From the NCBI GenBank assembly GCA_039000515.1, contig JBCFYV010000001.1:34073604-34137603 (forward strand): a stretch of 64,000 nt of DNA. Direction: 5' to 3'. This document shows positions 42,059 to 51,895 of the stretch, piece by piece. The notes beneath the pieces were generated by a model. That model was not told where the DNA came from. It saw nothing but the letters and a program-made list of their open reading frames with translations, and made no database searches. Position 1 is the stretch's first letter. The number at the start of each line of letters is the position of its first letter. The stretch is from Timema cristinae (taxonomy: Eukaryota; Arthropoda; Insecta; Phasmatodea; Timematidae). The translations under genes were made by a program, and so were the position numbers.

Positions 42059-42660
42059 AGAAGATATAGTTTGTTCAATGTTCAAGATAGTATTGTCTCT
42101 TCCTGACATTTTAGAAGTTTTTTAAACTGCTCTGAATTTATCAGCCAAATGAATTTATGTCCTGTCATCTTGACGAGCAAGGGCGTAGAAAACTAATTTT
42201 CAAAGGGGGAAGAGAAGATTTCACTGGGAAGGTCAGTTAATGAATGTGTTTTTGTATAACTCTACATGCGGAGGGTATAAGGTAGGGGGTATCGTTATAC
42301 CTAATAGTTAAATGTACTGAACTAAACGTGACCATTGAATATGAACGAACAAAGGGAGTTTCACACACACATAATATTATAATTACTAACCAATATTTTC
42401 TGTGTTTCAATGTTGAATACTATAATTAAACTAAGAAAATTCAATGCCTTTTCCCCCCATTTATGTAAGATACTTTAAAGTTAAATATACAATATATTTC
42501 TTGAAATATTACTTCTACAAAATTAAATGTATCATATTAACAACTAAACTATTCCAAATATTAAGAATGTCGTTTGAACAGTTTGTGAACTTAAATGAGG
42601 TGCTTAGTTTAGTTTATAAATCGGCCAAATGTTAGGCTCATTCTTTTATTATTTTTATTA
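42059..42660. other. AT-rich DNA, no gene seen
   Basis: The 63-codon frame at 42444-42635 is lysine- and tyrosine-rich with no motif. Confidence 0.35.
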
Positions 42661-42662
42661 TT

Positions 42663-42898
42663 TTAGCATCACGTCCTACTAACCATCCTGGTTATACGCT
42701 TATGTACTAATTAAGTTAATGGTTTTATTGATAAGAAAGATTGAATTTCGGAAGTGCACACGAATTTGCGTGAAAAATCATTAAGAGAAGATCACCCTCA
42801 GTACAGCCGACTAGGATCGAATCACTATCTATCCATCATCAGTATTCAGATATATTGCAAGAATAGAGCCTTAGACTATGCGTCCACCTAAGCGGATA
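42663..42898 (-). repeat. SINE subfamily B, diverged
   Basis: The plus strand has tail complement TTTTAGCATCACGTCCTACT, body CACCCTCAGTACAGCCGACT, and head complement GCCTTAGACTATGCGTCCAC. Confidence 0.8.
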
Positions 42899-43002
42899 GG
42901 CTCATCTTTTATCTTTAATTTTAGGACTGAATTAACTACATATTACATATTTACTAAACAGTGTCTGATAAAGTACACATTTAATAAACATAATCCTGTG
43001 TT

Positions 43003-43125
43003 AGTGGCTGCATGGTTTAAGGCGTCACTCTCACAGTAGACTAGATTGCTGATGTCAGGGAGATTGATGAACAGATCCTGGTAGGGAGCGCTGAGGGTGA
43101 TTTTTCCTAAACTGTTTTCAACTTT
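43003..43125 (+). repeat. SINE subfamily B, 5' part (split by nested SINE)
   Basis: Head TTAGTGGCTGCATGGTTTAA then GGCGTCACTCTCACAGTAGA, and body GGTGATTTTTCCTAAACTG, ending at GTTTTCAACTTT where a subfamily A copy is inserted. Confidence 0.9.
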
Positions 43126-43381
43126 AAACCCGCCTCGGTGGCGTAGTTGGCTAACGCGCTAGATGTGTTGGCTCGACTGCTGAGGACGGGGAGATCGAGG
43201 TTCAAATCTTGGTCGGGTGAACTGGGGGGGGGATTCCTAAATGGTTTTCCACTCTCCCTCCACGCAAATGGGGTTCACGTCCTATAATTCAACCTTCCCA
43301 ATTCCTAATCCATTAGCATAATTAGTACTTAAAGCGTATAACCTGAACGGGTAGTAAGACGCGGTGCTAAATATTATTATT
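43126..43381 (+). repeat. SINE subfamily A, full length, nested in a B copy
   Basis: Flanked by GTTTTCAACTTT (43114-43125) and GTTTTCAATTTT (43382-43393), a 12-bp target duplication with one mismatch. A box GGTGGCGTAGTTGGCTAACG, B box GAGGTTCAAATCTTGGTCGG, a G run of nine, then body and tail AACCTGAACGGGTAGTAAG, ACGCGGTGCTAAAT. Confidence 0.95.
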
Positions 43382-43520
43382 GTTTTCAATTTTGTTCCAC
43401 GAAAATTCTGGCTGGAACACTTCCTCTAAATTCAACCTTCCTCATCCCTAACGAATTAGAGTAATATGTACATAAACGTATAACATGAATAGTTATAAGC
43501 GGTGTTTTAACATTATTATT
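43382..43520 (+). repeat. SINE subfamily B, 3' part (resumed)
   Basis: Resumes after the nested copy with TTCCACGAAAATTCTGGC, CTTCCTCTAAATTCAACCTT, CCTCATCCCTAACGAATTAG and a decayed tail AACATGAATAGTTATAAGCG, ending in (ATT)n. Confidence 0.88.
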
Positions 43521-43524
43521 ATTA

Positions 43525-43636
43525 TTATTACTCCACGTCTTTCTGCTCGTTCGGGTTGTAAGCGCTTACGCCAATGTGTAATTGTAGGGTGATTGTGAGA
43601 ATAAAATGGAGGACCTACAGTTTAACAAAACAGTAT
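43525..43636 (-). repeat. SINE family C, 3' fragment
   Basis: The plus strand shows tail complement CTCCACGTCTTTCTGCTCGT / TCGGGTTGTAAGCGC and body complement GTAGGGTGATTGTGAGAAT, GAGGACCTACAGTTTAAC. It shares its ATT run with the preceding plus-strand SINE, so the two are tail to tail. Confidence 0.85.
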
Positions 43637-44300
43637 CCGACACTTAGAAAATACTAGATATAGGCCTACAGAGCGTAATTTTTTTTTATCAATATTCACC
43701 GTAAAATTAATTGTATTTTATTTTTTTTAAAAGGCCATTCCTATGAAAATTGGACTGTAAGTAACCGGCAAATATCCAAACAGATAAAATTATCCGGTAT
43801 ATATATATATTAAAAAAAAACATCTTTCAGATGCCCAAATGTTGGCAAAAGTAAAATGTTGGATAACTGGGTAAATCTTCCCCTTATTGAAGGCTACCAT
43901 ATTTCTCAAGTGGGCTCCATACTGCGAACGTAACAAGACTCTAGTTTCCGCCAGAACTGGAACCCGGCCAGGAAATGTTAATCTACTTGAAATGTGTCAT
44001 ATATCTCTGTCCCACATTACTCCAATTGGCGTCGAGTGAGCCGGAAAGAGTGATAAGGAGGAAAGAGTGAGAGAGGGGTAGACTGCAATTGAAATAAATT
44101 TTAATATCGTACATATATGCACGTTCACGAGTGATTTACCTAAATTCTGCACCTTACTCTATTGTCTTAATATTCCGCTTGGAACTCTATATTAGTTTAT
44201 TAATTTATTATTCTTATTTATATATTCATCAAAAGAATTCAGTTTGACCTGTGCATCTCGTAACGACATAAAAATTGACCTTAACAACACCTTGAATCTT
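43637..44300. other. no gene seen
   Basis: A GC-richer part at 43850-44080 (AGAACTGGAACCCGGCCAGG) is not open in any frame. The tRNA B-box-like GGAACCCGG is too degraded to assign. Confidence 0.35.
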
Positions 44301-44303
44301 TTA

Positions 44304-44378
44304 AGTCCATATTAGACGTAGCAGGTTGAAACACTGCTTTCTGACATCGTTTGGAGCGTTCAAGATGATCTTGTATTA
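44304..44378. mobile_element. PIF/Harbinger element, outer copy, left part
   Basis: ATTAGACGTAGCAGGTTGAA then ACACTGCTTTCTGACATCG matches the terminal region of the inner element. It ends TTGTATTA, where the inner copy inserted with TTA duplication. Confidence 0.75.
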
Positions 44379-45090
44379 AGGCCGCATTACACGTAGCAGG
44401 TTGCAGCGCTGCGAGCTGACAAATCTGGGTTACCTATTACACACAAGCTGCATTCTGACGAATGATCATCTTTTCACTCAGTAGAGAGGGAGTTATTTTA
44501 TCATCCGCACTTGGTTTAGCTGGTTAAATTTGTGCCAATATGTCTCGTCAACAATAAGAAGACGAAATGTTGCTTATGTTGTACGAGTACTACCAAAGTT
44601 TGAAATCTCGTAGGGTTGTAAAACGCAGAAACAAACGTGTGTGGAGTCGAAATTTAGTGTTAAAACGGAACAATGTTTCACATACGGTCATGATTTTACC
44701 TGAATTAGATGCTGATGACTTCCGAAACTACTTAAACGTATGAATGAAGACACCTACAATCATATTTAGTTTATAGTCTAATATAAACACAGTGAACATG
44801 GTACCCATGACGAAAATGTTGAGAAAATATATCCTCTGGTCTGGTACTAGCTTATCTCGACCAGGCGCACGAATGCGCAGTAAAACATTCGACAAGTTGG
44901 AAGCGCAGAAAGCGATTACACGGTGCAGAAAGCAGTCATCCGATCAGAAAATATAAAACTCGTTTGATATTTGCACTGCCAGCTTTCTGATACGCGCACC
45001 GATCACTTTGGTATATTACATGATCATCTTGCAGCGCTGCAAAACGACGTCAGAAAGCAGCGCTGCAACCTGCTACGTGTAATGCGGCCT
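44379..45090. mobile_element. PIF/Harbinger element, inner copy, 712 bp, perfect TIRs
   Basis: The 34-bp terminal inverted repeats are identical: AGGCCGCATTACACGTAGCA then GGTTGCAGCGCTGC, with the complement at the right end. Flanked by TTA at 44376-44378 and 45091-45093, the standard PIF/Harbinger duplication. The interior keeps the start of a transposase, so it is an internally deleted derivative. Perfect TIRs suggest a fairly recent insertion. Confidence 0.93.
44540..44752 (+). pseudogene. PIF/Harbinger transposase, N-terminal fragment
   Basis: Frame begins MSRQQ, stop, then EDEMLLMLYEYYQSLKSRRV, VKRRNKRVWSRNLVLKRN, and ILPELDADDFRNYLNV then stop. The R-x-W-x-R-x-x-L-x-x-R series followed by L-x-x-D-x-x-D-F-R-N-Y-L is the N-terminal signature of HARBI1-like transposases. 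The DDE nuclease domain is absent. A mirrored, more decayed copy (minus strand, 45330-45560) belongs to the outer element. Confidence 0.8.
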
Positions 45091-45093
45091 TTA

Positions 45094-45740
45094 TACCTAC
45101 ATGATAAGCGCGCGTATCAGAAAGCTGGCATCGCAAATATAAAACGAATCTGATTGGATGACTTCTTTCTGCCACGTGTGAGCATATAGAGGAGGAAAAT
45201 CTCAACTCTTTTTATGATTGACCTGTTGCTAGGAATCATAGTGTGGCACTTAGTTTCTCATGTGGAGACATGGTTTCTCATAACGGTATCTGACTTGTTC
45301 AACCGCTGAGACACGATAGTCAAAATATTCTTTCAGATGTCTTCATTCGTACGTAGGTGGTTCCGGAAGTCCTCAATCTCTAATTCAGGGGGGTGGCGGA
45401 GGGGAAGGGGGGACGTCACATTGTGTGTGATACAGTTCTTCGTTTTAACAATAAATTTCGACATCACACACGTTTATTTCTGCATTTTACAACATCAGCA
45501 GATCTAAAATTTCGGTAGTACCAAATCTTCTTCCTCTTGCTGTTACCGAGACATCTTGAAACGAAGTGAACCAGAAAATAAAAGGTGGATGGTAAAATAT
45601 CGTCCCCTACACTGAGATATAAGATGATCATTTGTCAGAAAGCAGCGTATGTGTAATATGTACCCCAGATTTGTCAGCTCGCAGTGCTGCAAAATGACAT
45701 CAGAAAGCAACGCTGCAACTTGCTACATCTAGTGCGGCCC
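45094..45740. mobile_element. PIF/Harbinger element, outer copy, right part
   Basis: Resumes TACCTACATGATAAGCGCGC and carries the transposase N-terminal region on the minus strand, again ending in the DFRNHLR block. It closes with CGCTGCAACTTGCTACATCT then AGTGCGGCC. Together with 44304-44378 it totals about 720 bp, nearly the inner copy's length. The paralogous uninterrupted site in the inner copy (ATGATCATGTAATATACC, complement strand) supports the split. Confidence 0.85.
45388..45412 (+). repeat. G-rich tract, quadruplex-capable
   Basis: GGGGGG, GG, GG, GGGG and GGGGGG runs separated by one or two bases. It lies inside the minus-strand transposase remnant of the outer Harbinger copy and disrupts it. 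Confidence 0.7.
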
Positions 45741-46557
45741 CAAGGGGAAGATATCGCAATCAATATTTCTGAAAGGTATTGCGCTTTGTGATGTAGGCAT
45801 ACATACACTGAACCCTGAATATTTCAACATTCTGTGAAGAGTTAAGGTATTAATTAACCACGGCTCTTCGAATCTTTATTGAAGACAGGGAACTTGCGAC
45901 GACGCAATATATACTTTAACTGGGCCTTGAAATATTATTCCAGGAGACATGGAAGTTTGTGACGACATGAAGTATACCTTATCCACATATTGAATAATTA
46001 CTACTGGAAACACTGCATTTTGTGCTGACTCAAGTAACTTTTAAGAACTATTCCAGGATAAACCACAAATTCTGAAGACGTTAGGGGTATCTAACCTGTG
46101 TTATGAAGAATTTCTTAAAACAAAATGATTGATTTAAAAATCAACAAAATTCACACTATAATTATATAACTCCTATTGTCAGAATTGGTATCATATATCA
46201 AAAGTGTTAGTCAATGAATACATCGCCAGTTGTATAAAGGCGTAAGATTATATCTAGTAACTTTTTAAAATGTCAGAGAAGGCACTTGACCAGCAGACCG
46301 ACTTTAGCATATGTGACAAAATGAGATTAGTCTTCAGTGAGTGAAACATGAAGATATGAGATGGGAAACTGGTTGTGATGCATTGTGCCTTCTTAGTGAA
46401 AACTCACCTCGACTTCCATTTAACTGACAGATCTTGGAAGATACAAAATGTAAATAAACTTGTGAGATAAAATGAAAGTTCTTATTTATTATACTTACAG
46501 TCTTTGAAAACGAAAATGTTACTATTGTTTTTTCAAGATCGCACTTCTAATGATCTG

Positions 46558-46590
<33 letters not shown>

Positions 46591-46803
46591 GTTATTATTA
46601 ATTTCTTTAACTACTGATGTAGAGCATAGGGCCATCACAAAGCTTCGCTACTCAGGCTATTCCTTGTTGCAGTTTCTGTGAAAGGTTAATTTCAGGTGGA
46701 CGGGCTATCGCCCATAGTACAGCCTATGGATTTCTTCGTGCGAGCAATACAGAACCACAAATTTTGCTGGAAAGGTACTTTCACACATGTACAGTATCTT
46801 CAA
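45741..46803. other. no gene seen; (ATT)n at 46560-46590
   Basis: Apart from an ATT trinucleotide run there is no recognisable repeat or coding frame. Confidence 0.4.
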
Positions 46804-46912
46804 GGGATATTTTACATGACACAAATGACAGTACCTTCCAGGGATATTTTACATGACACAAATGACAGTACCTTCCAGGGTATTTTACATGACACAAATG
46901 ACATGGGACTTA
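46804..46912. repeat. 37-bp tandem repeat, about 3 copies
   Basis: Unit GGGATATTTTACATGACACA / AATGACAGTACCTTCCA begins at 46804, 46841 and 46878 with near-identical copies. The 91-codon ORF over it (46696-46971) is a chance frame extended by the repeat. Confidence 0.92.
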
Positions 46913-47349
46913 AGCTTTACTTCTCCTCTGAAGGAAGTTGTACTACGGATTTTCTTTTTATCACTCAGTAAACATTTGTTGACCTCATCTGGGTATATTA
47001 CCACAAACATTGGGCCCTGAGACAATCACTTTACTCCAAGATAACCAAAATCTCTAGTGATATTCGTAACCATTAATACAAAAAAGATTCTGATCGGAGC
47101 TTTCAGAAAATAAAACTTTTTTTTGTGCTCAATATTGTTAATATTTTGCTATATTATTAGTATTTTTCTATAAATATTTATATTATTTATAAAAAATGAC
47201 AGCTATAAGTCATATGACTTGATGTATGAATACGTAAACGCAGATCTAATAACTTGTCAGATAACGTTATTCCTGTAAAAATTGAATTATACCTTTGTTA
47301 TGTGTGCAACGTTTCTTACTTCCATTCCGCATATATATACAATTTAGTA

Positions 47350-47532
47350 AGGGTTGAGGTAGGGGGGTTTGAACAAACTGTACCTGCAATTGCGTGGTAG
47401 ACGAGTGTGAAACCATCTAGGTAAAATCAAATTCATTACACCCTACTGGTATTCCAAACGGGATCTTTCAGTTATCAGCAATCCAGTGTATTGCCGAAGT
47501 TACGCCTAAGAGTATGCAACCACCAAAGCCAC
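47350..47532 (-). repeat. SINE subfamily B, tail-truncated
   Basis: The plus strand has CTGCAATTGCGTGGTAGACG, GTGAAACCATCTAGGTAAAA and head complement GTTACGCCTAAGAGTATGCA then ACCACCAAAGC. It is head to head with the next copy. Confidence 0.7.
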
Positions 47533-47552
47533 GCACTGCTACCCAGATCAGT

Positions 47553-47615
47553 GGGGTATGTGGTTTAAGGCGTCAATCTCGCTTGGTCTGATTTTCCATT
47601 GGTGAGGATGAAGGG
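47553..47615 (+). repeat. SINE subfamily B head, split copy
   Basis: GTGGGGTATGTGGTTTAAGG then CGTCAATCTCGC matches the B head. The matching tail is not adjacent but appears at 48105. Confidence 0.6.
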
Positions 47616-48104
47616 ATGTACCAAGGTCATAGACAAGATATACACCATACCCTCAACCTCCAGGTTAAAATGGCTGCACTCCCTGAGAGAGCTTGAGTCC
47701 TTCATCACAGGTATAGGTGCCATCAAGTTTTTTTAAAACTAATTTTAAACATAGTTTCACTAGAGGGAGGACACACATATCCTTCTCGAGTCAATCAGCT
47801 AGCTACCACAAAGCTAGGCTCAGGTATCGATCCCACTCCCTCTTCACCTACCTACCTACCTACATTTCTTACAAAGAGCTTATGCATACTTAATATTACA
47901 ATTACAATGGTCCCTTTGTGACGAACATGTAAAAATTGAGTCGTTTAACAACTGCATGTTTGGAAGTGCCTTTTATCACTGAGCATTGACACTAGCGAAC
48001 TCCAGGGTTGATGGGCTCAACCTGGCTCAAATAGCGCAGCAAACTTCCGTAAGACTTAGTATTTTGTGTATACTTTAGCTGTGACCAAAGTTTTTTTATT
48101 AAAT
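47616..48104. other. about 490-bp intervening segment, unidentified
   Basis: Separates a SINE head from a SINE tail on the same strand, so it may be an insertion in one SINE. Contains CTAC repeats (CACCTACCTACCTACCTAC). No TIR recognised. Confidence 0.35.
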
Positions 48105-48228
48105 AAATCCCCACTGAAATGTGGAAATTTTTCTTCTAAATTTAATACATTTTCTCACCTCTAAGCAAGTTATTTGATTAGAGTCGGATATCCCGGACGG
48201 GTAGTAAGAAGCGATGCAAATAAAGTAA
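48105..48228 (+). repeat. SINE A/B tail segment
   Basis: CCCCACTGAAATGTGGAAAT, then tail GGATATCCCGGACGGGTAGT and AAGAAGCGATGCAAATAAAG. Confidence 0.65.
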
Positions 48229-49370
48229 AAAAAAACCTCTTCTTCTTTTATTTCAAGTCATGTTGATAAAGACAATTCCCAAGGTCACAACCATTTACTA
48301 TTTTTCTTTTAAGTACCGGTAGTCGATATAATAATTTAATCACACTTCCCTTAGTTTATGAGATATAAAGATGTATTTTCATTTCAAAATAAATACCTTA
48401 ACAGCCATGTAAATTATTATTTGAAGTGTACATTTGAGATTTTAAAAAGAAACATAAAAGTGTCGTTTGGCGTTGGTTCCCAAATGGCAGCGTGTTTGAA
48501 GTCGAATTGTGTTTAAATATTTAAATCCCTGGCGCAATTGGATTTTCCATTATATACTTTTTAGTCGTCCTTTCCACTGGATTCCTCCATTATTTTCGGA
48601 TCATTTTGTGTCTCCCTCCCACTTAATTTCACTCTTTTCTCTAGATCTTTATCTCCTAGAAAAGAAAATAGAGGGTGAGTAACGAATAAGGCTGAAGCCT
48701 GGTTCTTATGTTTCAGAAGTTTTATTATCATGCATCTTATGAAACTCGAGACGGGATAAAATAATACATGGAAGGTTTAATAAATAATATGAAAATATTA
48801 CGTTGGATAATTTTCTCCACAGTTTTAATATATATTACAAAGAAGAGGTTGGATTAAAAAGTGATTAAAGTTTTACCAAAGATAATATAAGTTTAAGCTA
48901 GAGGAATATTACAGTGCAATTTTGATAAAACTAAGAAAATACGAGCCCCATTAAAAGCACTAGACAAAGAGTGCACCCATTTCTTTAAATACTGCTACAT
49001 TTTATCATATAAGGCTTAGTATAGTAGCGATAGGCTTGGTTAAGTTTTTTTTATCTCAATGACTCGATATTTTATGAATGCGCTAGTAAATGGAGATTTT
49101 TTTACACGTGTTTTTTTTCCACCTTACATCTACATAAATTATGGTGCATTTCCTGCCACATGCCATTTTCATATTCTCTTAGATTAGGTCGTTTGAACGT
49201 GCATTATTAATTTATAAGCCACTTAGTACAGAGGCACCCAATCCTATACCCTCGGGCATCATAGAACCCGCTGACCATTTTTCGTGTTCCCGCCAATTTT
49301 TGGCCACAACTAATAGGTTTTTGATTAACATTTTTAATCAACTATCTCTTTTATGAAAATTAAATAATTA
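48229..49370. other. AT-rich DNA, no gene seen
   Basis: No ORF over 60 codons, no repeat words except a possible hAT-like end near 49228 (CAGAGGCACCCAATCC) without a partner. Confidence 0.4.
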
Positions 49371-49371
49371 T

Positions 49372-49446
49372 ACCTGGCCACGGGAATCGAACCCAGGACC
49401 TTTGGCCTGGTACGCAAATGTTCTTATCACTGAGCTATCCAGTATT
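49372..49446 (-). repeat. tRNA-like repeat head (family D), well preserved
   Basis: Minus strand: GGATAGCTCAGTGATAAGAA, CATTTGCGTACCAGGCC, AAAGGTCCTGGGTTCGATTC, CCGTGGCCAGG. Both pol III boxes are intact and the T-arm pairs, but the anticodon arm is not a normal loop and the 3' sequence continues into a repeat, so it is a SINE head and not a tRNA gene. Confidence 0.7.
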
Positions 49447-49599
49447 CGTCCCGTGCTCGGGGTCATTCTTCACTCATATTTTAAGGCAGATTCTGTGATG
49501 ACGTGTGGAAACCGTCAGCTACAAATGTGTAATTTTATTAAGATCACGAGCTATCAGATAACGCAGCCACCTTCGACTTGGTAGTTGGTTTAATGCTGA

Positions 49600-49680
49600 A
49601 ATTTATGGTTAGAGCATTGGCGTACAAAGCCAAAGGTCCCGGGTTCGATTCCTGTTTCCAGGTGTCATTTTTAAATTTTC
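49600..49680 (+). repeat. tRNA-like repeat head (family D), inverted partner
   Basis: Plus strand: TTAGAGCATTGGCGTACAAA, GCCAAAGGTCCCGGGTTCGA, TTCCTGTTTCCAGGTGTC, then the D-family downstream words. It points away from the preceding copy, about 150 bp apart, head to head. Confidence 0.7.
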
Positions 49681-49689
49681 AAAATATGA

Positions 49690-51553
49690 TATCTAGAGGA
49701 AGTAATCTTCCCTAAAAAGCATAAATAATAGCTTTGGCTATTTGATTCTTATCTCTTTTCTGACAAAAATAAGTCTATACTTATTTCCAAGAAGTTGGGG
49801 ATTGTGAGCTAACGACTCATTCTCAATACGAACCTCCCCTTATAAATCTCTCTCTCTCTCTCATTCCTCTTTCTTTTCCGACTAACTTACCATGTGTACT
49901 CGGGACTACCTTTTTAATAGTTTCAAGCTGAAAAGTTTTGATGTTTCCTTATCTCAAAGATTTACCTAATTCCACTTTTCCCTCCATCCTAGTACTGCCT
50001 ATTTTCTTCATTAATACTTTATCTTTGTCTACCCAGCTTTGTTGCTTGAGCAATAAACACGACAGAAACTATATATTTTAAAAATATACCTAAACAATAA
50101 AATGTTGGTGAATAGTTAATAGTTCATCTACGGTGGGGGTGTAGGTAAGTGACAGCTAGCTGAAGGTCCTTAATTGCAATCATTGACTGAAAGTATTATT
50201 AGAATCGTTTAATAAAACTTTTTATTGATCATACAGTATTACTAATCAAATAATAACTATTTCCTAATAGGTAGATATTAGTCACTTTCAGCAATTTTTT
50301 TCAATAAAGAACACTCTGATATATGTCACTTAACTGTCCTACGACCCCACCGTAAATTAGCTATACATCTTTTCAAGTACCTTTGTTTGGATCTCGTTAA
50401 AACCTTAAATAAAGCAAATAACACAAATAAGGCCATCTCTACGATGCCTGCATAAGGAGCATGGGACTCAGATAAGCAAATAGAATTCAATAAAAAAAAT
50501 AGTTATTCAACATTGTGTCAATTTTAAAATTATTCATCTTTCAATCACTCCTTCAATTATATGACCACAAATTTATGTTATACTAGTCATTAATAATCTG
50601 TACAAGTGTTTAGATATGTTAATTAATTTTAATGTGTTATAATTTTACTTGTTCATTGTAGTATAACCTGACTCACATTTTAATGTGTTTTTATTACATG
50701 TTATATCTAATCATATATGTAGAATTAACAATATCCACTTTAGATAATTTATACAGATATATTCATTAAATTTGTATATATTTTCACTATATGAATTTTT
50801 TAATATATTTATCAAAATAGATTTTATATTGAATTCTATAATCTTAATTATAACTGCTTCCTTATTACACACTCACCATGTTTTTCAAAAATATAGTAAA
50901 ATGTTAGCAATGTTGACACTTTTACTTCCTCGCATTTTTAAAAGGAACTTCAAACGTTCTTTCGTAAGAAAATCAAGGTATAGCTAAGAGGATGAGTAAA
51001 CGAGTAAATATTTAGAGGTACCCTACAACCCCAGCACGATCCAAGTCATATCTCCCCAGACATACAACTCTCAATCCAAATGCTCTAAAGTAAATAGTCC
51101 CCTTTCCCATAAGGATTTAACATACCACCACTTTGGTTCCCTCGCCCCCCCCCCCCTCCCAGCAACACTCTCCACTTCTAAAACCAACCTCCTCTAGAGT
51201 GCGACCGTAAATATTGAAACATGTGCAGTCGAGTTAATTAAATTCTAGTTTACATGTGCATGTAGCACAAAAGGGTCCACGCTAGTTTCAATGTTTTTAA
51301 AAATATATATATATATATCTTCCGTTTCCTCAGATTATAAAACATAGATATTGTATTTATTTTACGAATAGTGAAATAAAAAACCATGGAATATACACTA
51401 TGTAAATTAAATAACTTTTAGGGTAGATCTAATATAGTTAGGGTTTGTACTCAATACACGGTTTCTTGGAGACTTAAATAAACCTATCAAGGTTTCAGTA
51501 ATGTGTTCAAATTTTTATCTTGTCAGGCATATAATGTACGTATATTATACATA
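49690..51553. other. AT-rich DNA, no gene seen
   Basis: (TC)n near 49846-49860, a C run at about 51142-51158 and (TA)n near 51304. The 71-codon frame at 50772-50987 is isoleucine-rich and unsupported. Confidence 0.4.
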
Positions 51554-51893
51554 CAGTAGAGCATTGATAATTCAAACTTTCCTAACGGTGATTGACCCAG
51601 TTCGGATGGTCGATTTAACCGGATTTTCGAAAATACAGTACATATATAAAATAAAACATAAACGCAATACTTACAAAAACTCGGTGTCAAGGTAAAATAT
51701 TTTCACTCATTTAAAAAACTAACTTACACATTGCTTTTTGTTATTGCAAATATAACACATTTTGAAGAAATATAGGATTCTAAAATATTGATATCACTGT
51801 GGCTAATTTTATAAACAGCCTACTATTTTTTCTTATCGATATGGATCATCGATGATCCGGATTTTTGACGTCCAAACTATCGACGTTCTACTG
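51554..51893. mobile_element. pogo/Tigger-like MITE, 340 bp
   Basis: Left end CAGTAGAGCATTGATAATTC; right-end complement CAGTAGAACGTCGATAGTTT. Flanks TA (51552-51553 and 51894-51895). Interior words CCCAGTTCGGATGGTCGATT and ACCGGATTTTCGAAAATACA resemble Tigger-type sub-terminal sequence. The 64-codon frame within (51501-51695) is a chance frame. Confidence 0.88.
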
Positions 51894-51895
51894 TA

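Noticed and set aside
49372..49446. Possible true tRNA gene on the minus strand
   Set aside because: Pol III boxes are good, but the sequence belongs to a dispersed family with a common 3' body (41.3 and 49.6 kb) and lacks a convincing anticodon arm.
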